Part shown: one piece after another, positions 1-9,393 of the stretch | Layout: every line of letters begins with the position of its first letter | Position numbering within the stretch: position 1 is the first letter of the stretch | Assembly (NCBI RefSeq): GCF_013466425.1 | Contig: NZ_CP059165.1 | Span: forward strand, 2,480,001 to 2,544,000 | Direction of reading: 5' to 3' | Origin: Mycobacterium vicinigordonae | Lineage (GTDB): Bacteria > Actinomycetota > Actinomycetes > Mycobacteriales > Mycobacteriaceae | DNA length: 64,000 nt | Program-made: the position numbers and the translations under genes | The notes under the pieces: generated by a model | What the model was told of the DNA's origin: nothing | Databases searched by the model: none | What the model saw: only the letters and a program-made list of their open reading frames with translations

Positions 1-29
1 TCGCCATCGCCATCGCCATCGCCATCGCC
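1..29. repeat. Hexanucleotide tandem repeat (TCGCCA)n at window edge
   Basis: The window opens with nearly five copies of TCGCCA. It may continue to the left of the window. A reading frame open from base 2 to a stop at 257-259 on the plus strand encodes an Arg/His-rich stretch followed by a hydrophobic segment, but it runs antisense into the PE_PGRS gene and is not recognisable, so no gene is called. Nothing else is seen in bases 30-159. Confidence 0.6.
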
Positions 30-159
30 GCGGTCATCGCGAAGCCAAATGCACGTGGGCAACGCGCTGGGTCTTCGCGGGGGTGGGGGTATCCATGGTC
101 GCTGCCGCGGTGGTGCTGGCTGCGCCATCGGAGGCGGGTCGCGCATTCGCGGCGGGACC

Positions 160-3100
160 TCAGGCGGATGCAGATGCGCCGCGGCTACCCCCGATGTCCG
201 GGCCGGAGTACAAGCCAAGGCCGCCGCGGCCCCCGTCGCCGGCAGTAAACCCCCCATGACCGCCCGTGAGGCCAAACACACCGCCGTTGCCCTGTCCGCC
301 ATCTCCGCCACTGATGCCGTTGAGCCCGGGGAGTCCGGGACCCGCGGTGGGTGTGCCCTGGCTAACGCGCGAAATCGAGCCGCCGCCGCCTCCGCCACCG
401 ACTCCCGCGTAAAGAGCGGTGCCGCCGCCGGGGGCTCCAGTCCCGCCGAGTCCCCCGTCAGCGCCGACGGTGCCCACGGCGGTCTGCCCGCCCGCGCCAC
501 CGTTTCCAGCGGTACCGCCGGTGCCGCCGGCGGCACCGCCGCCTCCACCACCGCCGCCGTAGGCGCCATAACCGAGGACGGCGTTTCCTGCTTCAGCGCC
601 GGCGCCGCCCCCGCCGCCGCCTCCGCCGGTGCCGCCGAGTTCGCCGGAGGCCGTGCCGCCGCCGCCGCCGCCGCCTCCGCCGCCGCCCTCCGCGAAGGCC
701 ACACCTGACGAATTCGAGCTGGCCAGTCCGCCGCTGCCGCCGTTGCCGCCGTTGCCGCCGTTGCCGCCGGCCGCGCCGCCGCCGCCGCCGTTACCGCCGT
801 TGCCGCCGGCGCCGCCGCCTCCTCCGCCGCCGGCGGAACCGAGGGTGGTGGTGGTGCCCGAGGTGTTGGATCCGCCGAAGCCAGCGTTGCCGCCGTTGCC
901 GCCGTTGCCGCCTTGGCCACCTAGCGTATTGCCGGCGCCGGGAGCCCCACCAGCACCTCCAGCCCCTCCGTTACCGCCGTTACCGCCTGTGGCGCTGGTA
1001 GTGCCGTTGAGGCCGGTGTTCTGGCCGCCGTTGCCGCCGCCGCCTCCGTTGCCACCTTGGCCGCCGTTACCGCCGGCACCGCCGCCCTGAACGCCAGCCA
1101 AGCCGCCGATGCCAGCCCCCCCGTCGCCGCCGGTGCCGCCTTGGCCGCCGTTGCCGCCGTTGCCGCCGACGGTGGGTGTGGTGCCGGTGATACCGGCGGT
1201 GCCGACGGCGCCGTTGCCGCCGTTGCCGCCGGTCCCACCGGTGCCGCCTTTACCGATAGCGCCCTGGAGGGGGCCGACGTTGCCGCCGCCACTGTCGACA
1301 GTGACACCAGCGGCGCCGGCGCCACCCCCGGTGCCGCCTTTGCCGCCCTTGCCGCCCGTGCCCGCGGTGGTGCCGGTGTTGTCGCCGCCGTTGCCTCCTT
1401 GGCCGCCGTTGCCGCCGTTGCCGCCGGTGCCGGCTTGTCCGCCGCCGGTACCGTTGATGCCGGCCCCGGATTGACCGCCCGCGCCGCCGTCGCCGCCTTG
1501 GCCGCCTTGGGCGCCGTCGCCGGGTGTGGCGCTGCTGGTGCCGCCGGCGCCGGTGGCGCCCTGGCCGCCGTTACCGCCGTGGCCACCGTTGCCGCCGGTG
1601 CCGATGCCACCGGCGGCGCCGCCGTCGATTTGGGTGCCGGCGGCGCCGGCGCCGCCACCGGTGCCGCCGGTGCCGCCGTCGGCGCCTTTGCCGCCCCCGG
1701 TGAGCGCGGTGGTGGTGGTGCCGGTGTTGGTGCCGCCGTTGCCGCCGTTGCCGCCTTGGCCGCCGTTGCCGCCGGTGCCGGCTTGTCCGCCGCCGGTGCC
1801 GTTGATGCCGGCCCCGGATTGACCGCCGGTGCCGCCGTTGCCGCCTTGGCCGCCGTGGGCGCCGGCCCCGGGGGTGGTGGGGTCGTTGGCGCCGGTGGCG
1901 CCGGTGGCTCCGTTACCGCCGTTGCCGCCGTGTCCGCCGTTGCCGCCGGTGCCGTTGTTGCCGGCGGTGCCGCCGTCGATTTGGGTGCCGGCGGCGCCGG
2001 CGCCGCCACCGGTGCCGCCGGTGCCGCCGTCGGCGCCTTTGCCGCCCCCGGTGAGCGCGGTGGTGGTGGTGCCGGTGTTGGTGCCGCCGTTGCCGCCGTT
2101 GCCGCCGGTGCCGCCGTTGCCGCCGGTGCCGGCTTGTCCGCCGCCGAGCCCGTTGATGCCGGCCCCGGATTGACCGCCGGTGCCGCCGTTGCCGCCTTGG
2201 CCGCCGTGGGCGCCGGCCCCGGGGGTGATGGGGTCGTTGGCGCCGGTAGCGCCGGTGGCCCCGCCGCCACCGTTGCCGCCGTGGCCACCGGCCCCGCCGG
2301 TGCCGATACTGCCGGCGGCGCCGCCGTCGATTTGGGTGCCGGCGGCGCCGGCGCCGCCACCGGTGCCGCCTTGGCCGCCGTCGGCGCCTTTGCCGCCCCC
2401 GGTGAGCGCGGTGGTGGTGGTGCCGGTGTTGGTGCCACCGTTACCGCCGTTGCCGCCTTGGCCGCCGTTGCCGCCGGTGCCGGCTTGTCCGCCGCCGAGC
2501 CCGTTGATGCCGGCCCCGGATTGACCGCCGGTGCCGCCGTTGCCGCCTTGGCCGCCGTGGGCGCCGGCCCCGGGGGTGGTGGGGTCGTTGGCGCCGGTAG
2601 CGCCGGTGGCCCCGCCGCCACCGTTACCGCCGTGTCCGCCGGCCCCGCCGGTGCCGATACTGCCGGCGGCGCCGCCGTCGATTTGGGTGCCGGCGGCGCC
2701 GGCGCCGCCACCGGTGCCGCCGGTGCCGCCATCGGCGCCTTTACCGCCCCCGGTCGCCCCGGTAGTGGTGGTGCCGGTGTTGGTGCCGCCGGTGCCGCCG
2801 GTGCCGCCGTTGCCGCCGTTGCCGCCGGTGCCGGCGTGTCCGCCGCCGAGCCCGTTGATGCCGGCCCCGGATTGACCGCCGGTGCCGCCGTTGCCGCCTT
2901 GGCCGCCGTGGGCGCCGGCCCCGGGGGTGGTGGGGTCGTCGGCGCCGGTAGCGCCGGTGGCTCCGTTACCGCCGTTGCCGCCGTGGCCACCGTTGCCGCC
3001 GGTGCCGTTGTTGCCGGCGGCGCCGCCGTCGATTTGGGTGCCGGCGGCGCCGGCGCCGCCACCGGTACCGCCGGTGCCGCCGTCGGCGCCTTTACCGTCG

Positions 3101-5196
3101 GTGGGAGGGGTGGAGGGGCCGGAGTTGCCCTGGCCGCCGCCGGTGATGGTGCCGGTGTTGGTGCCACCATTACCGCCGTTGCCGCCGGTGCCGCCGTTGC
3201 CGCCGGTGCCGGCTTGTCCGCCGCCGAGCCCGTTGATGCCGGCCCCGGATTGACCGCCCGCGCCGCCGTTGCCGCCGTTGCCGCCGTGGGCGCCGGCCCC
3301 GGGGGTGGTGGGGTCGTTGGCGCCGGTAGCGCCGGTGGCCCCGCCGCCGCCGTTGCCGCCGTGGCCACCGGCCCCGCCGGTGCCGTTGTTGCCGGCGGCG
3401 CCGCCGTCGATTTGGGTGCCTGCGGCGCCGGCGCCGCCACCGGTGCCGCCGGTGCCGCCGTCGGCGCCTTTACCGTCGGTGGGAGGGGTGGAGGGGCCGG
3501 AGTTGCCCTGGCCGCCGCCGGTGATGGTGCCGGTGTTGGTGCCACCATTACCGCCGTTACCGCCGGTGCCGCCGTTGCCGCCGGTGCCGGCTTGTCCGCC
3601 GCCGAGCCCGTTGATGCCGGCCCCGGATTGACCGCCCGCGCCGCCGTTGCCGCCTTGGCCGCCGTGGGCGCCGGCCCCGGGGGTGATGGGGTCGTTGGCG
3701 CCGGTAGCGCCGGTGGCCCCGCCGCCGCCGTTGCCGCCGTGGCCACCGGCCCCGCCGGTGCCGATACTGCCGGCGGCGCCGCCGTCGACTCCGGTGCCGC
3801 CCGCGCCGGCGCCGCCACCGGTACCGCCGGTGCCGCCATCGGCGCCCTTACCGTCGGTGGGAGGGGTGGAGGGGCCGGAGTTGCCCTGGCCGCCGCCGGT
3901 GATGGTGCCGGTGTTGGTGCCACCATTACCGCCGTTACCGCCGTTACCGCCGTGACCGCCGGTGCCCCCGGCGCCACCGCCGACCCCACCGATACCTTTG
4001 CCGCCGTTACCGCCCTGGCCGCCGTCACCGCCCTGCCAACCGTGTCCACCGCCGGTGGGCGCGATACTCGACGCGCCGTTCCCGCCGGCGTCGCCTTGGC
4101 CGCCGGTACCACCGTTACCGCCGGCACCACCGATGCCCGCACCACCGGCATGCCCGCCGGTCCCGAAGAACCCGCCGGTCCCACCGGCCCCACCCACCCC
4201 CGCGCCACCACCGTTACCGCCCGTGCCGCCGTTACCGCCGTCGGCCTGGAAACCCACCCCGGTACCGCCGTGACCACCCTGACCCCCGGCCCCACCGGTG
4301 CCACCGACACCGCCTGCCCCACCGGAACTGAACAGCCCATACGCGGACCCCCCGGCCCCACCAGCCCCGCCGGTACCGCCGTCGAACCCGAGACCGCCCT
4401 GACCGCCGATCGGACCGGCGCCCGCGGTCCCCGCCGCACCCATGGCGCCCTCGCCGCCGGTGCCGCCAGCCCCGCCGGCGCCGCCGCCGCCGAACACCAA
4501 CGCCCGCCCCGCGCCGCCGACACCGCCGGACCCACCCGCACCGCCCACCGTGCCGACACCCATACCGCCGGTACCTCCGGCGCCCCCGACGCCACCAAAC
4601 CCGCTCAACCAGCCACCGGCCCCCCCGGCGCCACCGGTTCCCCCGACACCCCCGGGGCTACCGGTTCCACCCATTCCGCCGGCACCGCCATTGCCCCACA
4701 ACCCGGCATCACCGCCACGCCCACCGGATTGCCCCACGGCACCGGACCCCCCGGCACCGCCATTGCCCCACAAAATCCCGCCATCACCACCGGCCTGACC
4801 CGTACCCGCGGCCCCGTTGGCCCCGTCACCGATCAGCGGCCGTCCCAACAACGTGTTGGTAGGGGCGTTAACCAACCCCAACACACTTTGCTCCAGGAAC
4901 TGCAACGGCGAGGCATTAGCGGCCTCAGCAGCCGCATACGCAGCCCCACCACCACTCAACGCGCGCACAAACTGGTCATGAAAAAGCCCCACCTGCACAC
5001 TGACGGCCTGATACTCCTGACCCAACCCGCCGAACAACCGCGCCACCGCCGCCGACACCTCATCACCAGCCAACGGCACGATCCCCACCGTCGCCGGCCC
5101 AGCCTGCAACGCCGCCGCCCGCAACACCTCACCCAACCCCCGCAAATCACCCGCCGCCACCGCAACACCCTCCGGAGCAGCAACCACAAAAGACAA
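160..5196 (-). CDS. PE_PGRS family protein (1678 aa), TTG start
   Basis: This is a PE_PGRS protein. The family is exported by type VII secretion (usually ESX-5) to the mycobacterial surface; the individual function is unknown. The PE domain (residues 1-96) has the Pro-Glu pair at 8-9 and a YxxxE secretion motif at 87-91. The linker motif GRPLI is at 118-122, followed by about 1550 residues of Gly-Gly-Ala/Asn repeats and a non-repetitive tail. The start is TTG at 5196, chosen because GGGAGG lies about 7 bases upstream and because the next residues are the canonical SFVVAAPEG. It is much longer than an average PE_PGRS protein because of tandem 117-residue modules. Its first 1.26 kb is almost identical to the start of the gene ending at 9394. 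Stop at 160-162. Confidence 0.93.
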   Translation of the reverse strand: MSFVVAAPEGVAVAAGDLRGLGEVLRAAALQAGPATVGIVPLAGDEVSAAVARLFGGLGQEYQAVSVQVGLFHDQFVRALSGGGAAYAAAEAANASPLQFLEQSVLGLVNAPTNTLLGRPLIGDGANGAAGTGQAGGDGGILWGNGGAGGSGAVGQSGGRGGDAGLWGNGGAGGMGGTGSPGGVGGTGGAGGAGGWLSGFGGVGGAGGTGGMGVGTVGGAGGSGGVGGAGRALVFGGGGAGGAGGTGGEGAMGAAGTAGAGPIGGQGGLGFDGGTGGAGGAGGSAYGLFSSGGAGGVGGTGGAGGQGGHGGTGVGFQADGGNGGTGGNGGGAGVGGAGGTGGFFGTGGHAGGAGIGGAGGNGGTGGQGDAGGNGASSIAPTGGGHGWQGGDGGQGGNGGKGIGGVGGGAGGTGGHGGNGGNGGNGGTNTGTITGGGQGNSGPSTPPTDGKGADGGTGGTGGGAGAGGTGVDGGAAGSIGTGGAGGHGGNGGGGATGATGANDPITPGAGAHGGQGGNGGAGGQSGAGINGLGGGQAGTGGNGGTGGNGGNGGTNTGTITGGGQGNSGPSTPPTDGKGADGGTGGTGGGAGAAGTQIDGGAAGNNGTGGAGGHGGNGGGGATGATGANDPTTPGAGAHGGNGGNGGAGGQSGAGINGLGGGQAGTGGNGGTGGNGGNGGTNTGTITGGGQGNSGPSTPPTDGKGADGGTGGTGGGAGAAGTQIDGGAAGNNGTGGNGGHGGNGGNGATGATGADDPTTPGAGAHGGQGGNGGTGGQSGAGINGLGGGHAGTGGNGGNGGTGGTGGTNTGTTTTGATGGGKGADGGTGGTGGGAGAAGTQIDGGAAGSIGTGGAGGHGGNGGGGATGATGANDPTTPGAGAHGGQGGNGGTGGQSGAGINGLGGGQAGTGGNGGQGGNGGNGGTNTGTTTTALTGGGKGADGGQGGTGGGAGAAGTQIDGGAAGSIGTGGAGGHGGNGGGGATGATGANDPITPGAGAHGGQGGNGGTGGQSGAGINGLGGGQAGTGGNGGTGGNGGNGGTNTGTTTTALTGGGKGADGGTGGTGGGAGAAGTQIDGGTAGNNGTGGNGGHGGNGGNGATGATGANDPTTPGAGAHGGQGGNGGTGGQSGAGINGTGGGQAGTGGNGGQGGNGGNGGTNTGTTTTALTGGGKGADGGTGGTGGGAGAAGTQIDGGAAGGIGTGGNGGHGGNGGQGATGAGGTSSATPGDGAQGGQGGDGGAGGQSGAGINGTGGGQAGTGGNGGNGGQGGNGGDNTGTTAGTGGKGGKGGTGGGAGAAGVTVDSGGGNVGPLQGAIGKGGTGGTGGNGGNGAVGTAGITGTTPTVGGNGGNGGQGGTGGDGGAGIGGLAGVQGGGAGGNGGQGGNGGGGGNGGQNTGLNGTTSATGGNGGNGGAGGAGGAPGAGNTLGGQGGNGGNGGNAGFGGSNTSGTTTTLGSAGGGGGGGAGGNGGNGGGGGAAGGNGGNGGNGGSGGLASSNSSGVAFAEGGGGGGGGGGGTASGELGGTGGGGGGGGAGAEAGNAVLGYGAYGGGGGGGGAAGGTGGTAGNGGAGGQTAVGTVGADGGLGGTGAPGGGTALYAGVGGGGGGGSISRVSQGTPTAGPGLPGLNGISGGDGGQGNGGVFGLTGGHGGFTAGDGGRGGLGLYSGPDIGGSRGASASA
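1480..3947 (-). repeat. Long-period tandem repeat (351 bp / 117 aa) in the PGRS domain
   Basis: The glycine-rich region is built from whole modules of 351 bp, for example with equivalent points at 1829, 2180, 2531 and 2882. Later modules are 378-387 bp because the segment containing [20 protein letters not shown] is 9 or more residues longer. Each 117-residue module contains [38 protein letters not shown] and [14 protein letters not shown] landmarks. Module boundaries are approximate. Confidence 0.8.
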
Positions 5197-5209
5197 TTCG
5201 GGCCTCCCA
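3948..5209 (-). repeat. Near-identical 1.26 kb block, copy A (5' part of PE_PGRS gene)
   Basis: This block matches 12663-13924 at a constant offset of 8715 bases. The only difference seen on line-by-line reading is base 4943 (G here, A at 13658), which changes residue 85 from Ala to Val. It covers the ribosome binding site, PE domain, linker and first part of the PGRS domain. The sequence just upstream (5230-5300 versus 13940-14010) is still recognisably related but clearly diverged, so identity stops abruptly at 5209. Confidence 0.9.
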
Positions 5210-6059
5210 GCTGACGGGATCGATTGATCTACGAATGCGCAGAGAACGCTACTCGCGGGAGAAGGGAATTTCAGTCAGTTCGATGCAGTTGAATGCAATT
5301 CTAAAACTCGCCGCGTCCGGTGACGCCACCCAGCGGCTTGGGTAATTGAACCCGTTATTTGCTGATGCACAGCTGCGCCGCCTCGTGCCTCCATGCCGAC
5401 GAATCCGAGTGTCGCTCAATGGGCTGGGAACTCGCCCGACTGCAGCTACAAAGCGGTTGCTCGACAGCCTGCAAGAAAGAGTCTGTTGCAACCGGCGGCC
5501 GGGGCCTTCCCACGACAACCACCGCGGACATCCCAAGTGGACACAACACTGAGATCACGACGTTCTATCCGCTGGCCGGGACAGGGATCCGCCACCCTGC
5601 TAAGCGTCGGCCGGTGGGCATTGGCGCCGCTATTGGCGGGCGCGTGCCATCCGGGCAGCCGCCACAAATCAAAACTGAAATCATGTTTCGCTGCTTGTCT
5701 ATCCACAAATAGCCGACAGGACGAATCTCCGTAGGCGCGTGATGGTCAGTATGCTGCTGTGTTGTACTTCGATTTTCGCGCCATCTGTTACGACAGGCGA
5801 GTCTTTGCTCCTGCTCCAACGCGCGACACGCCCATGCCCGCCGCAGGCTAACTCATTGAAGACGCACTCAATTAATCAAAATGCCGCAGATCTGCGCCAG
5901 GCACGATAACCTTCGCTGCGCGGTCCCGGGTAGATCGCTCAGGTCATTCGGGGAGCACCGGGAACCATCGGGCTACCGCCTGATGGTGCTCCGGGGCGCA
6001 GATCGTCCCGCTGGTGACGTCGCATAGTCGGAAATGTCGATCGCCAGGAGGCGACTTTC
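5197..6059. other. 863-bp intergenic region between divergent PE_PGRS genes
   Basis: No convincing gene is seen. Short open frames here have no recognisable product. The region must hold the promoters of both flanking PE_PGRS genes, but no clear -10/-35 pair was identified. It contains copy A of a dispersed intergenic repeat (about 5381-5700) and, 70 bases before the plus-strand gene, nested inverted repeats: GGAGCACC (5952-5959) with GGTGCTCC (5985-5992), and ACCATC (5964-5969) with GATGGT (5982-5987). The two stems could be alternatives. Confidence 0.6.
5381..5705 (+). repeat. Dispersed intergenic repeat, copy A
   Basis: This shares several collinear blocks with 9128-9345: CCTCGTGCCT followed by ATGCCGACGAATCCGAG, then GCTGG(G/C)AACTCGCCCGAC, GGGCCTTCC-ACGAC, ACACAACACT--ATCACGAC, CGCTGGCC and CCACAAATCAA. 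The order and strand are the same in both copies, with an extra insertion in copy A. The function is unknown; it could be a decayed gene, part of a duplicated flank, or an unnamed mobile relic. Confidence 0.6.
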
Positions 6060-8489
6060 ATGTCTTTTGTGGTCATGTCCTCGGATGCGCTGAGTTCAGC
6101 AGCCGCTGATCTAAGCAACCTCGCGAATTCGCTCAGTGAAGCCAACCTGGCGGTGGCCGCGCGGACACTCAACATTCCGGTCGCGGCCGCAGACGAGGTG
6201 TCGTCCGCCATCGCGTCGCTATTCGCCTTGCACGGCAGCGAGTTTCAATTCGCTAGCGCACAGGCGCGTGCCTTACACGACCGCTTTGTGCTGGCATTGA
6301 CTTCGGGTGCGGCCGCGTATTCGGGCGCCGAAGCAGCCAACGCCTCGCCATTGCAGACAGTGCTCGACGTGATCAACGCCCCCATCATCACGCTCACCGG
6401 CCGTCCCCTGATCGGCAATGGTGCCAATGGTGCACCCGGGACCGGCGCAAACGGTGGCGCCGGCGGATGGTTACTCGGCAACGGTGGCTCCGGCGGGTCG
6501 GGGGCGCCGGGTCAGACCGGCGGCAACGGCGGCGCGGCCGGATTCATCGGGACCGGCGGCGCAGGCGGTGCCGGCGGCAACTGGGCCGGCGGGACCGGCG
6601 GCGCCGGCGGCAACGGCGGAGCTGGTGGGTGGTTGTGGGGCGATGGCGGTGCGGGTGGAGTCGGCGGCAGTGCGTTGGGCGGCAACGGTAGCGGCGGTAC
6701 CGGCGGTATGGGCGGTGGCTCGGGCTTGTTCGGTTATGGGGGTGCCGGGGGTGCCGGGGGTGCTGGCGCTCAGGCAGGCCTCAACAACTTCATCGCTAAC
6801 GGGGGTACCGGCGGGACCGGCGGCAACGGCGGATTGTTCTGGGGCTCCGGCGGAAGCGGCGGCGCGGGCGGCGCAGCGTTTGTCGGGAACGCCGGCAGCG
6901 GTGGGACCGGCGGCAACGGCGGCTTGCTGTTCGGGTCCGGCGGTGCCGGGGGCAGCGGCGGATGGGGCGCAAACAGCGGTGGCCAAGGGGGCGACGGCGG
7001 TACCTCGAGCTGGTTACTCGGCAACGGCGGCGTCGGTGGCGCCGGTGGCAACGGGAGCGGAGCCAGCTACCCCGCCGGAGTCGGCGGTGCCGGCGGCCGC
7101 GCTTTGCTGATAGGCAACGGCGGAGCCGGGGGAATTGGCGGGTTCGGGTTGTACGGCATCGGAGGTACGGGCGGGGAAGGCGGGTTCGGCGGCGTGCTGT
7201 TCGGCAACGGCGGCGCCGGCGGCGCTGGCGGCTACGGCGCTACCGGTTTTGGGCTGGGCGGTGCCGGCGGAACGGCCGTATTGATAGGTAATGGCGGCAA
7301 CGGCGGAGCGAGTTCCTTAGGTTCTGCTGGTGTTGGCGGCACCAGCGGGATGCTCGTCGGCGTCGACGGCTACAACGCACCGATCAGCACCTCGCCGGTA
7401 CACATCCTGCAGCAGCAGGTTATGGGGGCGATCAACGCGCCCGCTGAGACGCTGCTTGGTCGTCCGCTGATCGGCAACGGGCTGCCCGGTGTAGCGGGTT
7501 CAGGGCACGCCGGCGCGGCGGGGGGGATCCTGCTTGGTGACGGCGGTGCCGGTGGCGCCGGCGCGCCGGGCCAAGCCGGGGGGGCCGGCGGGGCAGCGGG
7601 GCTGTTCGGGACGGGCGGAGCTGGTGGGTTCGGCGGTTCCATGAACGGCGGAGCCGGAGGGAACGGCGGTGCCGGCGGCACCGGCGGGTGGTTGTTCGGT
7701 GACGGAGGCTCCGGTGGAGCGGGCGGGTTTTCCAAGGACTCCAATTTGGTCGGCGGAGCCGGAGGCGTCGGCGGAGCGGGAGGGCTGTTGGGCGCCGGGG
7801 GTGCGGGGGGCGGCGGCGGTGCCGGCTACGGTGGGCAGGCTGTCGGGGGAGCCGGTGGCGCCGGCGGTGCTGGTGGCCTGCTCGCAGGCTTGGTTGGCGC
7901 GGGCGGCGGCAACGGCGGAATTGGCGCTTTTGGGTCCTATTCCGCTGGTGCAGGGGGTGACGGCGGCGTAGCCGGCCTACTCGGGGGGACCGGCGGCTCC
8001 GGCGGCGCCGGTGGGGATACCGCTTACGGTGCCGGGGGAATGGGCGGACGCGGCGGAAACGCTGGCCTTCTGTTTGGTTCGGGCGGTAGCGGAGGGGCCG
8101 GCGGCTTCAGCGATGGGTTTCCAGGGGGGCCGTCCGTGGTCTCGGCGGGTCAGGGCGGTGCCGGCGGTAATGCCGGATTGTTCGGCTTCGGCGGTGCCGG
8201 CGGCATGGGCGGAGCCGGGCTTGGTACCACGGCGGCCAGCACCGGCGGCACCGGCGGTGCTGGCGGCAAGGGCGGTCAGCTACTCGGGATCGGTGGTGCC
8301 GGCGGCGTCGGCGGGTACGGCGGATCGACCGGAGGTCGGGGCGGCGCCGGTGGTGACGGGGTCCTCCTCGGGGGCGGCGGCAACGGCGGCAACGGCGGCG
8401 ACAGTGCGACGCCGGCAAACGACGGACCTGGTGGAGCCGGTGGTGGCGGAGGATTCTTCGGCACCGCCGGGCACGACGGCATATCGTAG
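6060..8489 (+). CDS. PE_PGRS family protein (809 aa) with degenerate PE motif and two linker units
   Basis: This is a PE_PGRS protein on the strand opposite to the other three. The start ATG follows AGGAGG with 8 bases between. Residues 1-96 align with the PE domain, including the YxxxE motif at 87-91, but positions 8-9 are Ser-Asp instead of Pro-Glu. The linker GRPLIGNG is at 114-121. The glycine-rich region uses modules with hydrophobic [14 protein letters not shown] units instead of the NTGT/GADGG modules of its neighbours. A second linker-like segment ([16 protein letters not shown], coded near 7425-7480) sits in the middle, so the protein looks like two linker-plus-PGRS units joined, with the PE domain present only once. 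Confidence 0.92.
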   Translation: MSFVVMSSDALSSAAADLSNLANSLSEANLAVAARTLNIPVAAADEVSSAIASLFALHGSEFQFASAQARALHDRFVLALTSGAAAYSGAEAANASPLQTVLDVINAPIITLTGRPLIGNGANGAPGTGANGGAGGWLLGNGGSGGSGAPGQTGGNGGAAGFIGTGGAGGAGGNWAGGTGGAGGNGGAGGWLWGDGGAGGVGGSALGGNGSGGTGGMGGGSGLFGYGGAGGAGGAGAQAGLNNFIANGGTGGTGGNGGLFWGSGGSGGAGGAAFVGNAGSGGTGGNGGLLFGSGGAGGSGGWGANSGGQGGDGGTSSWLLGNGGVGGAGGNGSGASYPAGVGGAGGRALLIGNGGAGGIGGFGLYGIGGTGGEGGFGGVLFGNGGAGGAGGYGATGFGLGGAGGTAVLIGNGGNGGASSLGSAGVGGTSGMLVGVDGYNAPISTSPVHILQQQVMGAINAPAETLLGRPLIGNGLPGVAGSGHAGAAGGILLGDGGAGGAGAPGQAGGAGGAAGLFGTGGAGGFGGSMNGGAGGNGGAGGTGGWLFGDGGSGGAGGFSKDSNLVGGAGGVGGAGGLLGAGGAGGGGGAGYGGQAVGGAGGAGGAGGLLAGLVGAGGGNGGIGAFGSYSAGAGGDGGVAGLLGGTGGSGGAGGDTAYGAGGMGGRGGNAGLLFGSGGSGGAGGFSDGFPGGPSVVSAGQGGAGGNAGLFGFGGAGGMGGAGLGTTAASTGGTGGAGGKGGQLLGIGGAGGVGGYGGSTGGRGGAGGDGVLLGGGGNGGNGGDSATPANDGPGGAGGGGGFFGTAGHDGIS

Positions 8490-8494
8490 TTTGA

Positions 8495-8587
8495 GCCCGG
8501 TCAGCGACCGATGTCGAACCGGGCACACGATTTGGGCGGCGTGCGGTAGGTCGGCCGGTATGTGGTGCGCGCCTCAGCGCGCACCAC
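8495..8587 (+). terminator. Tandem hairpins after PE_PGRS gene (likely terminator)
   Basis: Two perfect stems follow the stop codon at 8489. GCCCGGT (8495-8501) pairs with ACCGGGC (8518-8524). A stronger 11-bp stem, GTGGTGCGCGC (8562-8572) with GCGCGCACCAC (8577-8587), has a 4-base loop. There is no T-run, as is common for mycobacterial intrinsic terminators. Confidence 0.6.
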
Positions 8588-9393
8588 CGCACCGGCGTCG
8601 GAGGATAGCTGTTCGTATTAGGGAGTCCGCACGTACGGGCGACGCTGGGCGCGTCCACCACCGAAATGTGAGTGTGGTCACCTGATCTGGCCCAGTTCGG
8701 CCCGTTGTCGTCGCTAATTTCGGCCCCACCTGGGGTGATCGTCGGCCGCATCACCTTCAACGCGCACATCTTGGAAACCGGCCGAGTACTACTGGCTACA
8801 GACCTCGAAGACCACCCCCGCCGGAAACGGGTCAGTAGGGTCCCCGGTGACTTGGACGCGGCCCACCACCAAGTTTCGTATGCGTGCCAATGTTCATGCC
8901 GAATCTGGTCCCTCGCGTGGTACCAGCGACGGACAGCTAGACAACAACCACCAAGGCGCATTGACCGGATTGCTGCTAGTTATCCTGGGTGCCTGGGGAG
9001 CACTGATCCCGTTTCTCGGCCCGAACTTCTTCTCGGCCCGAACTTCGAGTTTGCTTACATGCCGCGACAAGTGTGGACCGCCGCGCGCGGGTGGTTGGAA
9101 GTGCTGCCCGGTACGGCTACCGCGGTGGGTGGGCCTCGTGCCTATTAATGCCGACGAATCCGAGCGCGTCGCTCACTGTGCTGGCAACTCGCCCGACAGG
9201 GCCTTCCTACGACACGACCGAGGGCTCCGCGGGCACACAACACTCAAATCACGACATCGTATTCGCTGGCCCGTATTGGCTTGCCTTTTCGCGGTGCAAG
9301 TCGCCCCGGTAGCTTCCACAAATCAAGAGCGAATTCTAGTTTCGTAGCAAACTGCGAATAGCGGGCGCGGTGACCGAATTGCTTTTGCCGGCG
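8588..9393. other. Intergenic region between convergent PE_PGRS genes
   Basis: About 800 bp without a convincing gene. The longest plus-strand open frame here (8847-9347) encodes no recognisable protein and covers the repeat copy at 9128-9345, so it is not called. Nothing else is recognised. Confidence 0.5.
9128..9345 (+). repeat. Dispersed intergenic repeat, copy B
   Basis: This is the second copy of the element at 5381-5705, in the same orientation and about 100 bp shorter. Shared blocks are listed at copy A. Here it lies between the 3' ends of two PE_PGRS genes, whereas copy A lies upstream of PE_PGRS genes, so it is not simply a promoter. Confidence 0.6.

Noticed and set aside
2..259. 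Open plus-strand frame with a signal-peptide-like segment at the left edge
   Set aside because: It is truncated by the window, begins in a simple repeat, and overlaps the PE_PGRS 3' end in antisense; there is not enough to call a gene.
1480..3947. CRISPR-like impression from regularly spaced repeats
   Set aside because: The period is 351 bp, the repeats are coding and in frame with a PE_PGRS protein, and there are no short unique spacers or cas genes.
921..4598. Long minus-strand Ala/Pro/Val-rich frame inside the first PE_PGRS gene (and its twin at 9687-13313)
   Set aside because: Same strand, other frame of a high-GC repeat gene. The true frame has the PE domain, ribosome binding site and linker.
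8847..9347. Plus-strand frame with a hydrophobic stretch in the PE_PGRS spacer
   Set aside because: No ribosome binding site and no recognisable family. It overlaps the dispersed repeat, whose other copy does not preserve the frame.
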